In this document: positions 25,065 to 33,855 of the stretch, piece after piece
How positions within the stretch are numbered: the first letter of the stretch is position 1
Layout of the letters: each line of letters begins with the position of its first letter
Origin: G965195345 sp965277625
GTDB lineage: Bacteria > Pseudomonadota > Gammaproteobacteria > CAKMZV01
Assembly (NCBI GenBank): GCA_965277625.1
Contig: OZ255827.1
Location: forward strand, 682,001-746,000
Direction of reading: 5' to 3'
Length of the DNA: 64,000 nucleotides
The notes under the pieces: generated by a model
Databases searched by the model: none
What the model saw: only the letters and a program-made list of their open reading frames with translations
What the model was told of the DNA's origin: nothing
Position numbers and translations under genes: made by a program

Positions 25065-26296
25065 GTATTATTTGTGTTGTTTGAGGTTTGTGCAGTGGAT
25101 TGAATGAAAAGGTTTTTTGTGCCGTCTCTTGCTTGAATGAGTACGAAGATGGATCCAATGAATAGGGCGATCAATCCCAAGAATCTGAGATTATTATCCC
25201 ATGAAATGATTTGAACCAAAGTCCCTCTAAAGAGGTCGGTTGTAGATAAAGAAGTGAGCGTGAATATAAGAATGAAAGATAGTCGATTAAAAAGGCTGGG
25301 CTTGTTAAGGCAATAACAAGCAAAGAAGGGATAAACGGCGCTTAGAAAAACCAAGGAGGGTCCTTCAGTTCGGGTGTTAAAAACCAATATAAAAAGTAAA
25401 GAAACAACCAAAATCAAATGGCTGTTTAAATGGGTCATTCGCTCATGATGTAACAATCTCATGCATAAGTAGGCTAAAACCAATGCCGTCAAGCCAACCA
25501 GGATGAAATATTCGTCTTGCCAAACATAATTAAAGTGCAATTGGCTGAAGGGTTTAACGCTTAAATAGTGGTGAATGTCATCATTCCAAGTGATATGGCG
25601 GTCAATGACGAGCGCCTCAAACCAACCTTGATAAAGTAAAACGGCGGTCTTAATACCCAAGATGAATGGAACGGCTGCAAGAATGCAATGACTCAATAAT
25701 GACCAAATGATGAAACGATACTGCCGATCTATGAACAGCAATAAAGTGAGTACAATCGGTACCAACTTCATGTTGGTAACAAATGCCAAAATGAAAGCCG
25801 CTAGAAACCATTTTTTTAATTGGTAGCAGTGTATGCTTAACAACATGCCGGCAAGAATGATCGTATTGGATTGAAGATAACTGCTATTGGCGAAGATGTC
25901 ATGCAGTGTGCTGACAACAATCAATATGGACCATGTCCAATGAATGGCGCGATTCATTGGTAATTTTTTTGTGACGAGATAAAGTGCGATTAACCATAGT
26001 GCGACAGAAACAAATTGCCAAATAAAAGCTGCGGCTGTAAGATCCAACTGTGACAAGGGCACCAAGATGGTCATGAGAAACGTTGGGCTATACTTGAATA
26101 AATCAAATCCATAACCAGGCGCGTAGGGGTTAAGCCCTATTTGAAATTGAATGGCCGCATTGTAGAAGGTTTCAAAAATCAGTGGACCTTGTGCGAAGGG
26201 GATTGAAAAATTCAATAGCAATACGAGTAATACGATGATCATCGTGGTGATTTTCAGTCGTTGGGTCGATAGTACACACTGCCAGAAATTATTCAT
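25061..26296 (-). CDS. GT87-like (DUF2029) integral membrane glycosyltransferase
   Basis: A 411-residue polytopic membrane protein with about ten hydrophobic segments. The first periplasmic loop reads FYNAAIQFQIGLNPYAPGYG followed by FKYSPTFLMTILVP, which is the signature layout of DUF2029/GT87 polyprenyl-phosphate-sugar-dependent glycosyltransferases. Members transfer a sugar from a lipid carrier on the outer face of the inner membrane. The acceptor cannot be inferred and no other glycan genes are adjacent. Its stop codon overlaps the rplM promoter. It is divergent from gloB across about 260 bases. Confidence 0.8.
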   Translation of the reverse strand: MNNFWQCVLSTQRLKITTMIIVLLVLLLNFSIPFAQGPLIFETFYNAAIQFQIGLNPYAPGYGFDLFKYSPTFLMTILVPLSQLDLTAAAFIWQFVSVALWLIALYLVTKKLPMNRAIHWTWSILIVVSTLHDIFANSSYLQSNTIILAGMLLSIHCYQLKKWFLAAFILAFVTNMKLVPIVLTLLLFIDRQYRFIIWSLLSHCILAAVPFILGIKTAVLLYQGWFEALVIDRHITWNDDIHHYLSVKPFSQLHFNYVWQDEYFILVGLTALVLAYLCMRLLHHERMTHLNSHLILVVSLLFILVFNTRTEGPSLVFLSAVYPFFACYCLNKPSLFNRLSFILIFTLTSLSTTDLFRGTLVQIISWDNNLRFLGLIALFIGSIFVLIQARDGTKNLFIQSTAQTSNNTNNT

Positions 26297-26555
26297 TCAA
26301 TTATTAGGGACGGCGTTTGGGTAGCAAGCATATTAGTCAATTGGATATGATTCTGCAATTATGCAGGAAATGCGCTCTGATATTGTGTTTTTTAAATGAA
26401 TATTATTATCAAGTGTAGTGTATCTGTGCGTCGTTATAGATTTTTATTTATCCTAATATAAAGGTTCAATAAAACCATAACTAAGACGATCATCTGATGC
26501 ATTAAAACCAAGCTGATTGAGCAAATTCAACAGAATTTTGATAGAATGCACGCCC

Positions 26556-27335
26556 ATGAATTTTCAAGTTAGTTATGTACGCACACTCTGGTCAACCTAT
26601 GTCAATTATGTTTGGCTACTCCATAAAAATGGTTCCAACCACTGTACCATTGTTGATCCTGGTGAAGCTGAACCATGCATTCAAGCATTGTCTAGTCGGC
26701 AGCTTATTCCCAAAGATATTTTAATCACGCATCATGATGGTGATCATGTCAATGGCGTTGAGGCCATCGTTAATCAGTATGGTCCTATGCCCATATACGG
26801 CCCTAAAGATTCGCCTTACACCAGCATTAACACGCCTTTATGCGATGGTGAAACCTTCGTGTTACCCAGCATAGACGAAACTTTTACGGTGATGGCAACC
26901 CCTGGGCACACGCTGGATCACATGGCTTATTATAGTGCGGGCATGGTTTTGTCTGGAGATGCGCTTTTTACTGGCGGATGTGGCCGGCTTTTCGAAGGAA
27001 CCATGGCCCAGCTACATGATTCTGTTCACAAAATCGGCGCATTACCCCCAGAGACGCTGCTCTATTGTTCGCATGAATACACCGTTGAAAACTTAGAGTT
27101 TGCCTCTAAGCTTGAACCAAACAACCGTGCTATTATCGAGCGATTAAATAATGCCAAACAAAATGCGTTGGATCATAAACCCAGTGTCCCATCAACCATT
27201 GAATTAGAGCATCAAACCAATCCTTTTCTAAGAGCGCATATTCCTGCGGTTAAGCAGAACTGTGAGGCCTATGCCAAGCGCGCACTACAAACCGAGTTGG
27301 CTGTTTTTGAAATAATCAGAGAATGGCGCGGTTGA
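26556..27335 (+). CDS. gloB: Hydroxyacylglutathione hydrolase (glyoxalase II) with variant metal motif
   Basis: Hydrolyses S-lactoylglutathione in methylglyoxal detoxification. The ATG at 26556 gives 259 residues, the normal length; the frame stays open upstream from a TTG, but MNFQVSYVRT is the natural start. Family motifs are ATPGHTLDH, GDALFTGGCGRLFEGT and CSHEYTVENLEFA. The metal motif, normally THxHxDH, reads THHDGDH: the second His ligand is Asp, confirmed by codons CAT CAT GAT GGT GAT CAT. A TAGAAT box at 26542-26547 ends nine bases before the ATG, so the transcript may be almost leaderless. mltD follows directly, the common gammaproteobacterial order. Confidence 0.93.
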   Translation: MNFQVSYVRTLWSTYVNYVWLLHKNGSNHCTIVDPGEAEPCIQALSSRQLIPKDILITHHDGDHVNGVEAIVNQYGPMPIYGPKDSPYTSINTPLCDGETFVLPSIDETFTVMATPGHTLDHMAYYSAGMVLSGDALFTGGCGRLFEGTMAQLHDSVHKIGALPPETLLYCSHEYTVENLEFASKLEPNNRAIIERLNNAKQNALDHKPSVPSTIELEHQTNPFLRAHIPAVKQNCEAYAKRALQTELAVFEIIREWRG

Positions 27336-27374
27336 ATGTCAATCTCATCCTTTAGTATCAAAGTGCATTCAAGC

Positions 27375-28688
27375 ATGATTCGAAATATCTTCGGATGTAT
27401 TTTTATAACGATATTTTTGGGAGCTTGTGGTTCTCAGACGCTCACCAATCAGGTCAAAAAAGAACCTGATAGTCAAAGCGTTTCATCAGAGGGCAATGGA
27501 TCTAAATCACAACTTTTGAATGGGGATGAAAGTGCAGAAAATGGGGTAGATGATGCATCTATAAAATTTTCTAAGGCTCATAGAAATGTCGGCAGGTCAC
27601 TCATAACCATAAATGATGATATCCAACCGCTGAACATCCATATTAAAAAAAACCACCAACCAGATATATCAAAGTTAAACATTCCCCTTGACAATGATCC
27701 ATACAATAATGACTTATGGAAAAGAGTGAGTCAAGGTTTTTCCATGGGCAATGAGTATGAAAAATTACCCATTGTGCAATGGCATGTGGATAGAATTTTA
27801 CGTTCGCCAAACCACTTTTTCAACATGTCCAAACGTGCTTCAATTTACTTACATTTTGTCGTGGAAGAGGTTGAAAAAAGGAACATGCCTTTGGAAATGG
27901 CCTTGCTACCCTTTGTTGAAAGTCGCTACCATCCCTTTGCGGTTGCGCCAAGTAGTGCGGCAGGTGGATTGTGGCAATTTACTCGCTGGACAGGCCGATT
28001 CTATGGTTTGGATCAAAATTGGTGGTACGATGGTCGATTTGACGTTTATGAATCGACCAATGCTGCGTTAAATTTATTGCAGGATTTACACGATCGTTAT
28101 GGTGACTGGAGTTTGGCATTAGCAGCTTATAACTGGGGTATGGGCAATGTCGATCGTTCCCTCCTTAAAAGCCAAAACAAAGGCATAAAACAAAAGAGTT
28201 ACTGGTCGATTCGAATGCCTTGGGAAACTCGCAATTATGTGCCTAAATTAATGGCATACGCCTACATCATTGCTCACAGAGAAAAATTAAAAGTCAGCGT
28301 TTATCCCATTGACAATAAAAGAAAAATAAAGCCCGTTGAAATTAACAAACCTTATGAGATGGTGCACATGGCCGATGCTGCCAAAGTCACTTTGGGCAAT
28401 TTTCGATTGTTAAATCCAGGATTTAGACGTTGGGCTGTCAAACCAAACTCTAAATTTCAAATCATGGTGCCAGCAGAAGTTGCAACTGAGTTTAAGAAAA
28501 ATATTGCCTCATTTGACAAATATAAGCAACTTAAATGGCGGTCGTACATCGTTCAATCGGGCGATAATCTCTATGACTTGGCGCGTTATCACGGCATTAC
28601 TGTGCGCACTTTAAAACAGGTAAATCGTCTAAGAAGTAACTTAATTCGGATTGGGCAAAAATTGATCATTCCTGTTAAAACCCTTTAA
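27375..28688 (+). CDS. mltD: Membrane-bound lytic murein transglycosylase D-like lipoprotein
   Basis: Lytic transglycosylase that cleaves the MurNAc-GlcNAc bond of peptidoglycan from the outer membrane. The ATG at 27375 yields a clean lipoprotein signal with lipobox FLGAC; an upstream ATG at 27336 directly after the gloB stop is possible but adds 13 residues before it. The SLT domain shows ALLPFVESRYHPFAVAPSS with catalytic Glu about residue 182, then AGGLWQFTRWTGRFYGL and ALAAYNWGMGNVDR. One LysM peptidoglycan-binding domain (YIVQSGDNLYDLARYHG to GQKLIIPV) ends the protein. Length is about 437 residues, near the usual 450. It is the second gene of the operon starting at gloB. Confidence 0.95.
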   Translation: MIRNIFGCIFITIFLGACGSQTLTNQVKKEPDSQSVSSEGNGSKSQLLNGDESAENGVDDASIKFSKAHRNVGRSLITINDDIQPLNIHIKKNHQPDISKLNIPLDNDPYNNDLWKRVSQGFSMGNEYEKLPIVQWHVDRILRSPNHFFNMSKRASIYLHFVVEEVEKRNMPLEMALLPFVESRYHPFAVAPSSAAGGLWQFTRWTGRFYGLDQNWWYDGRFDVYESTNAALNLLQDLHDRYGDWSLALAAYNWGMGNVDRSLLKSQNKGIKQKSYWSIRMPWETRNYVPKLMAYAYIIAHREKLKVSVYPIDNKRKIKPVEINKPYEMVHMADAAKVTLGNFRLLNPGFRRWAVKPNSKFQIMVPAEVATEFKKNIASFDKYKQLKWRSYIVQSGDNLYDLARYHGITVRTLKQVNRLRSNLIRIGQKLIIPVKTL

Positions 28689-28697
28689 TTCACTCTT

Positions 28698-29615
28698 ATG
28701 ATTACCGCCATCGTCCCTGGCAGTACGTATCTATGGGGCGAACATGCCATTTTGCAGGGCCATAGGGCTACCTTGGTCTCAGTGGCGCAGTATTTATCCG
28801 TTTGCTTTATCCCAAACAGTCGCAGCAAGGACATTCAGATTCAGTCGCATTTGGGTCAACACACGCACTCTTTACGAGAGTTTGCGGAAACATTTCCACC
28901 GGAATTTAGATTTGTTTGTCATGCCATTAACAGTCATAGACCACCCACTGGGGGCGTGTTGATTATTCGCTCTGAATTTTCGCATAAACTTGGTCTGGGC
29001 TCTTCAGCGGCTGTAACGGTCGCAACAATGGCTTGTATGAAGCAAGCAGCAAAGCAAATTTTTACTGAGCAGAGCTTGTTGGAGGAAGTCACAGATCTGA
29101 TTCGCAAAATTGAAGGCATAGGTTCTGGTGGTGATGTGGCCGCCTCCATCTTTGGTGGTGTAATCAGTTATCAAACACCTCAAAAAGCCGTTGTCAGACA
29201 GCCTTCAATCGGCCCATTGAGCCTGCATTATTGTGGTTATAAAACCGCCACCAAAGCCGTTTTGGAACACATTGGCAATAAATGGCAACACAATCAAAAC
29301 GCGCTGACTGAGTTATATCAAAACATGGGTCAATTGTCCGAACAAGCAGAAACCGCTTTAAAAACAGATCAGTCTAAGCAAAAAATCGCCAAGTACATGA
29401 ATGCCTATCATGGGTGTTTGGTGCAATTAGGTGTTGAGGACGAGGCACTTTGTCAAATTCGCAAGAGATTAATGGCGGCCGGTGCGCTCGCTGTTAAAAT
29501 TTCTGGTTCGGGTCTGGGTGATTGTTTGATTGCTTTGGGGGTTTCTCAGCAAGAAACACAAGGCGCTGACAACATCGCCGTTAAAATATCACCCCACGGT
29601 CTAAGATTTCTATGA
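28698..29615 (+). CDS. GHMP kinase, probable mevalonate kinase
   Basis: Probable ATP-dependent phosphorylation of mevalonate in isoprenoid synthesis. The 305-residue product has the GHMP motifs GEHAILQGHR near the start, SHKLGLGSSAAVTVA (ATP-binding loop), GIGSGGDVAASIFGG and KISGSGLGDCLIAL (motif 3). The motif normally written PGKvxLxGEH reads VPGSTYLWGEH, so the Lys known to matter in animal mevalonate kinases is Ser. Overlapping mvaD by four bases (ATGA) strongly supports a mevalonate-pathway role. Phosphomevalonate kinase activity instead cannot be excluded, and no separate phosphomevalonate kinase, HMG-CoA synthase or reductase lies in the window. Confidence 0.85.
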   Translation: MITAIVPGSTYLWGEHAILQGHRATLVSVAQYLSVCFIPNSRSKDIQIQSHLGQHTHSLREFAETFPPEFRFVCHAINSHRPPTGGVLIIRSEFSHKLGLGSSAAVTVATMACMKQAAKQIFTEQSLLEEVTDLIRKIEGIGSGGDVAASIFGGVISYQTPQKAVVRQPSIGPLSLHYCGYKTATKAVLEHIGNKWQHNQNALTELYQNMGQLSEQAETALKTDQSKQKIAKYMNAYHGCLVQLGVEDEALCQIRKRLMAAGALAVKISGSGLGDCLIALGVSQQETQGADNIAVKISPHGLRFL

Positions 29616-30559
29616 AACTCAATCATCACCCCAAAAATGAATATGCTGTGGGGCAGGCAGATGCCAACATTGCTTTGGCCAAATACTGGGGCAAACGTGA
29701 CCCAGTATTGAATTTGCCAATGAACAGTAGCTTGTCCATTGGTTTAAAAAATTTAGGCACTAAAACCAAACTGACAGTTGCCCAGATTGACGAATTTTTA
29801 CTTAATGGTGAGCACGACGCTCAAGCACAAAAACGCCTATTTGATTGGATTGATAAGATTCTACCGCAGCGACCAAAATTGCACATTCAGTCGGTTAATC
29901 ATATTCCTACGGCGGCAGGCTTAGCCTCTTCTTCTTCGGCCTTTGCTGCGGCCACCTTTGCCTTAAATAATTTGTTCGACTGGCAATTAGACCCGCCCTC
30001 TTTAAGCGCCATTGCCCGGCGAGGGAGTGGCAGTGCCTGCCGTTCGATTGAAAAAGGTTTTGTGATTTGGCACAAAGGACAACTTTCAGATGGTTCTGAC
30101 AGCGTCGCTCAATCTCTGGACGTTGATTGGTTAGATTTTAGCATTGGCATAGAAATGGTTGATAACCAGCCCAAAACAATCAGCTCAACTAACGGCATGA
30201 ATCAAACAGTGCAAACATCCCCCCTTTATTCAAGTTGGGTTGAGTACGCCGATGATTGTGTACATAAAATACAACGTGCCATTGAACAAAAAGCCTTTGC
30301 CGAATTAGGTGCTGTGGTTGAACAAAACGCCATGACCATGCATGCAACCATGATGAGCGCTCAGCCAATGATCCATTATTGGCAGCCCAATACCTACTCG
30401 GCCATTGAAAAAGTTCTGCTTTTAAGGCGTAATGGTTGTGCAGTTTTTTATACAATGGATGCTGGTCCAAATCTAAAGTTACTTTTTTTAAAGCCTGATT
30501 TAGACCAGATTATGGCAGTATTTCCAAACTTAATAACGGTGTTTCCATTCAATGACTAA
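29612..30559 (+). CDS. mvaD: Diphosphomevalonate decarboxylase
   Basis: ATP-dependent decarboxylation of mevalonate 5-diphosphate to isopentenyl diphosphate. The 315-residue protein has the family markers ANIALAKYWGKRD, LNLPMNSSLSIGL, AAGLASSSSAFAAATFAL, RGSGSACRSIEKGFVIW and, near the C-terminus, MDAGPNLKLL carrying the catalytic Asp. The start overlaps the preceding kinase gene and its end overlaps ubiG by eight bases, so all three are cotranslated. Decarboxylases of the related mevalonate-3-phosphate or mevalonate-3-kinase type are alternatives, but the intact DAGPN motif argues for MvaD. Confidence 0.95.
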   Translation: MKLNHHPKNEYAVGQADANIALAKYWGKRDPVLNLPMNSSLSIGLKNLGTKTKLTVAQIDEFLLNGEHDAQAQKRLFDWIDKILPQRPKLHIQSVNHIPTAAGLASSSSAFAAATFALNNLFDWQLDPPSLSAIARRGSGSACRSIEKGFVIWHKGQLSDGSDSVAQSLDVDWLDFSIGIEMVDNQPKTISSTNGMNQTVQTSPLYSSWVEYADDCVHKIQRAIEQKAFAELGAVVEQNAMTMHATMMSAQPMIHYWQPNTYSAIEKVLLLRRNGCAVFYTMDAGPNLKLLFLKPDLDQIMAVFPNLITVFPFND

Positions 30560-31268
30560 CGCTTATTCTGACGATATTGATCAATTTAACCAAAATGCGG
30601 CGTCCTGGTGGGATCCCAATGGTGCTTATAAAACGCTCCATCAAATCAATCCTTTGCGCTTGAATTTTATACTTGAGCACACAGCCATCGATCAAAAAAA
30701 GATTTTGGATGTGGGTTGTGGCGGTGGCATATTAAGCGAGTCTTTGTGTGCTTTGGGCGCTCAAGTAAAAGGCATTGATTTGGCAGAAAAAACGCTGGAA
30801 GTTGCACAGAAACATGCGCAAGACAAGCAGTTTGACATTGATTATCAGTGTTGCTCAGTAGAGTCATTGATCGAAGAGCATCAGCAACACTATGATGTTG
30901 TCTGCTGTATGGAAATGTTAGAGCACGTGCCTGAACCAGAAAAAATAATCACCGCCTTGGCACAATTATGCAAACCTGGTGGATGGGTATTTATATCAAC
31001 CATCAATCGCAATGCACTGGCCTGGCTGGGTATGATTGTGGTAGCAGAAAAATTATTGAAATGGTTGCCCGAAGGCACACACAATGCCAGTCATTTTATC
31101 AAACCAGAAGAAGTCACCGCTTGGGCGCAATCAGTCGGTTTAATTCATATGGCGACGAATGGGCTGATTTTTGACCCCATACATCATCAGTTTAAACGCC
31201 ATAAAGATCAGGTGCAAATTAATTATGTCCAAGCCTATCAGATGGCTGAGGAGGCTTCAAAATCGTGA
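30552..31268 (+). CDS. ubiG: Ubiquinone biosynthesis O-methyltransferase
   Basis: SAM-dependent O-methyltransferase acting twice in ubiquinone synthesis at the inner face of the membrane. The 238-residue protein shows the SAM-binding motif LDVGCGGGILSESL, the acidic residue GIDLAEKTLEVA, and the UbiG-typical N-terminus (NQNAASWWDPNGAYKTLHQINPLRL) and ISTINRN segment. It overlaps mvaD upstream and the phosphatase gene downstream (GTGA). Its placement after two isoprenoid genes puts two steps of quinone supply, the isoprenoid tail and the ring methylation, in one operon. Confidence 0.96.
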   Translation: MTNAYSDDIDQFNQNAASWWDPNGAYKTLHQINPLRLNFILEHTAIDQKKILDVGCGGGILSESLCALGAQVKGIDLAEKTLEVAQKHAQDKQFDIDYQCCSVESLIEEHQQHYDVVCCMEMLEHVPEPEKIITALAQLCKPGGWVFISTINRNALAWLGMIVVAEKLLKWLPEGTHNASHFIKPEEVTAWAQSVGLIHMATNGLIFDPIHHQFKRHKDQVQINYVQAYQMAEEASKS

Positions 31269-31921
31269 GTCAAACGGCTATTTTTTTTGATTTAGATGGG
31301 ACCATCTTCGATACGGCTTCAGACTTGGTGAATGCGGCCAATAAGACTGCCCAGCATTTTGGTTTACCAGAAAAATCATATGAGCAACTGCGCCATCATG
31401 TATCAAATGGTGCACGAGCCGTATTGGCACAACTGTTCCCAGAGTCGCAAATTGAACAAGCACGCGTGTTTATGTTGGAGGTTTACGAAGCAAGTCAATA
31501 TCAAAATACGCGCTATTTCGGCACCTTGGAGCAAACCTTATTTGAACTGAATCAAAGCGATTGGCTGTGGGGTATTATGACCAATAAATCCCGCTATTTA
31601 AGCACGCACTTACTCAGTATTTTGATGCCCTGGTGGGATCAACAAACGCTCTATTGTGGGGATGATTTTGAGCATTTAAAACCGCACCCAATCGCCTTCC
31701 ACTGCATCACAAAAGCGCATGACATTACACCGCATAAAAGTTATTATGTGGGCGATCATCGTAAAGATGTGGTCGCTGCGAAAGGCGCTGATTGGCAGAC
31801 CATTGCCGTGGATTATGGTTACCATGACAAAACCGATCCCCCCGAACTTTGGCAAGCAAATTATGTGTTCCAAAAACCACAAGATTTACAAAAATGGTTG
31901 CATAAAAGCGTCCTCTCATGA
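31265..31921 (+). CDS. mupP: HAD-IA phosphatase, MupP-like (N-acetylmuramic acid 6-phosphate phosphatase)
   Basis: HAD-superfamily phosphatase of 218 residues starting at a GTG that overlaps the ubiG stop. Motif I is FFDLDGTIFDTA, motif II MTNKS, motif III Lys in LKPHP and motif IV YVGDHRKDV. Older annotation would call it phosphoglycolate phosphatase (Gph). The position between ubiG and yciK, together with the segments VSNGARAVLAQLF, WGIMTNK and WQANYVFQKPQDL, matches Pseudomonas MupP, the MurNAc-6-phosphate phosphatase of the cell-wall recycling shunt. The partner genes amgK and murU are not in this window, so the exact substrate is inferred. Confidence 0.85.
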   Translation: MSQTAIFFDLDGTIFDTASDLVNAANKTAQHFGLPEKSYEQLRHHVSNGARAVLAQLFPESQIEQARVFMLEVYEASQYQNTRYFGTLEQTLFELNQSDWLWGIMTNKSRYLSTHLLSILMPWWDQQTLYCGDDFEHLKPHPIAFHCITKAHDITPHKSYYVGDHRKDVVAAKGADWQTIAVDYGYHDKTDPPELWQANYVFQKPQDLQKWLHKSVLS

Positions 31922-32667
31922 ACTCAACCATTCCAAAATATCCTGTTCAAGGACAGTTTCTCAAAGATAAGGTGGTGCTTATTACGGGTGGCACATCAGG
32001 CATAGGAAAAGCCTTGGCTTTGGCCTGCGCCCATCAACAAGCTGAAGTTATCTTGCTTGGGCGCAACGTACGTAAATTAGAAGCGGTTGCTGATCAGATA
32101 GAGACCGAGGCTTCAACGCAAATTCATTTATACCCCTTAAATATGGCGGCTGCCAATGACACGGATTATTCGGATCTGGCTGAAACTCTCAGCCAGAAAT
32201 TTGGACGGCTGCATGGTTTGGTGCATAATGCGGCGGCTCTGGGTAACCTCAGCCCATTCAAGCACTACAGTCTTGTACAGTGGTATAAGGTGATGCAGAC
32301 AAATGTCAACGGACCCATGGTTATGACACAAGCCCTATTGCCTTTGTTAGAAACCAGCGATCATGCCAGTATCATTTGGACCAGTTCAGGTGTGGCTCAA
32401 AATGTCCAATCCTATTGGGGCGCATACGGTGTCAGCAAATGTGCCAATGATTATATGATGCAGTTGATTGCAACAGAGTATGCTGAATCAAAGTTGCGTT
32501 GCAATGCCATTAATCCAGGACCCGTTGCAACGGGCATGCGTGCCAAAGCATTCCCTGGAGAAGACCCCAATACCTTGAGAAAACCTCGTGATATTTTAGA
32601 CGCTTGGCTGTACTTGTTGAGCGATGACAGTATTGGTGTAAATGGGCAGCGGCTACAGGCTCAGTAA
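31918..32667 (+). CDS. yciK: YciK-like short-chain dehydrogenase/reductase
   Basis: Classical SDR of 249 residues. The cofactor motif TGGTSGIGKALALACA is followed by LLGRN, which favours NADP. The NNAG-type motif reads VHNAA, the catalytic Ser is in WTSSGV and the active Tyr and Lys are in YGVSKCANDY. The substrate of YciK is unknown. It overlaps mupP by four bases (ATGA) and is the last gene of the operon that begins with gloB; the ubiG-mupP-yciK order is shared with pseudomonads. Confidence 0.9.
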   Translation: MNSTIPKYPVQGQFLKDKVVLITGGTSGIGKALALACAHQQAEVILLGRNVRKLEAVADQIETEASTQIHLYPLNMAAANDTDYSDLAETLSQKFGRLHGLVHNAAALGNLSPFKHYSLVQWYKVMQTNVNGPMVMTQALLPLLETSDHASIIWTSSGVAQNVQSYWGAYGVSKCANDYMMQLIATEYAESKLRCNAINPGPVATGMRAKAFPGEDPNTLRKPRDILDAWLYLLSDDSIGVNGQRLQAQ

Positions 32668-32692
32668 CGCCAAAAAATCAATCATTGTGATT

Positions 32693-32739
32693 GGGCGCAA
32701 CAGAGCGAAATGAATGATTTTATGGTATTATTTGCGCCC
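32693..32739. promoter_or_regulatory. Split palindrome GGGCGCAA ... TTGCGCCC flanking the purM promoter
   Basis: Perfect 8-base arms at 32693-32700 and 32732-32739, 31 bases apart. A TATTAT box (32726-32731) lies between them just before the second arm, with no recognisable -35 element. The arrangement would suit a repressor or activator bound at two half-sites, or a large stem in RNA. The GCGCAA/TTGCGC halves only partly resemble the PurR operator. Confidence 0.4.
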
Positions 32740-32835
32740 ATAAAACACGCACAAATGAGACAAAATTTGGGGGCTTACTCTCTTATAAAGGTTTTCATTT
32801 CCCACAATAGTTTGACGCATTATCTCAGTTAAAAA

Positions 32836-33855
32836 ATGACGAAAAAAATACAGTCTTATGCCGACAGTGGTGTCAATATTGATGCAGGCAATCAACTCAT
32901 TGAAAGCATCAAACCGGCGATTAAAAAAACCCGCCGACCCGAAGTCATGTCGAGTATTGGCGGATTTGGTGCAGCCTTTCGCATTCCAAAACATTATAAA
33001 AACCCCCTGTTATTTACCGCCACTGATGGGGTGGGAACAAAACTACACCTTGCCATAGAGCGCAATGATTTCAGTGGCATAGGCATTGATTTGGTGGCCA
33101 TGTGTGTCAATGATTTGATCGTCAGTGGTGCAGAGCCCTTAGTGTTTTTAGATTATTACGCCACAGGACAGCTAAATAATGCCGTAGCGATTAGAGTGAT
33201 TGAAAACATTGCCAAAGGCTGTGAACTCGCTGGATGCGCACTGATTGGTGGTGAAACGGCCGAGATGCCAGGGATGTATGCCCCAGACCTATTTGATTTG
33301 GCAGGTTTCAGTATAGGGGTGGTTGAAGAGGAAGATATGATTGATGGCCGTCATGTGCAAAGTGGTGATTTGATCATTGGTTTGCCTTCAAGTGGCATCC
33401 ATTCAAATGGCTATTCTTTGGTGAATGCGATTTTAAAACAAACAGAAGACATACCCGAATCGGTGAATCAAAAACTGTTGATACCAACCAAAATATACGT
33501 CAAAACCGTATTGCAATTAAGCAAAAAAGTAAAAATCAAGGCCATTGCCCACATTACGGGCGGCGGCATAACAGAGAACCTACCAAGAGTTCTACCCCCT
33601 CAAACTCAGGCACAAATCGCCTTAAGCAGTTGGCAACGACCTGAAATCTTCCAATGGTTACAGCAACAAGGGCAGGTGGCTGAGGCTGAAATGCTTCGAG
33701 TATTTAACTGCGGGATTGGTTTGATTTTAGTAATAGCCAAAGAAGACTTGAGCCAAGTCGCGGACGTTTTAAACGCCTGTGGCGAATCCTTTTTTGAATT
33801 GGGCGAAGTCAACTCCAATCCTTCTGAACCATCGGCTGTAAAATACAATGCTTGA
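32836..33855 (+). CDS. purM: Phosphoribosylformylglycinamidine cyclo-ligase (AIR synthetase)
   Basis: ATP-dependent ring closure that makes aminoimidazole ribotide in purine synthesis. The 339-residue product has the family markers YADSGVNIDAGNQLI, TDGVGTKLHLA, DLVAMCVNDLI and GGETAEMPGMY, and later ITGGGITENLPRVLP. It starts the purine pair and overlaps purN by eight bases. The upstream promoter region carries the split palindrome at 32693-32739. Confidence 0.98.
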   Translation: MTKKIQSYADSGVNIDAGNQLIESIKPAIKKTRRPEVMSSIGGFGAAFRIPKHYKNPLLFTATDGVGTKLHLAIERNDFSGIGIDLVAMCVNDLIVSGAEPLVFLDYYATGQLNNAVAIRVIENIAKGCELAGCALIGGETAEMPGMYAPDLFDLAGFSIGVVEEEDMIDGRHVQSGDLIIGLPSSGIHSNGYSLVNAILKQTEDIPESVNQKLLIPTKIYVKTVLQLSKKVKIKAIAHITGGGITENLPRVLPPQTQAQIALSSWQRPEIFQWLQQQGQVAEAEMLRVFNCGIGLILVIAKEDLSQVADVLNACGESFFELGEVNSNPSEPSAVKYNA

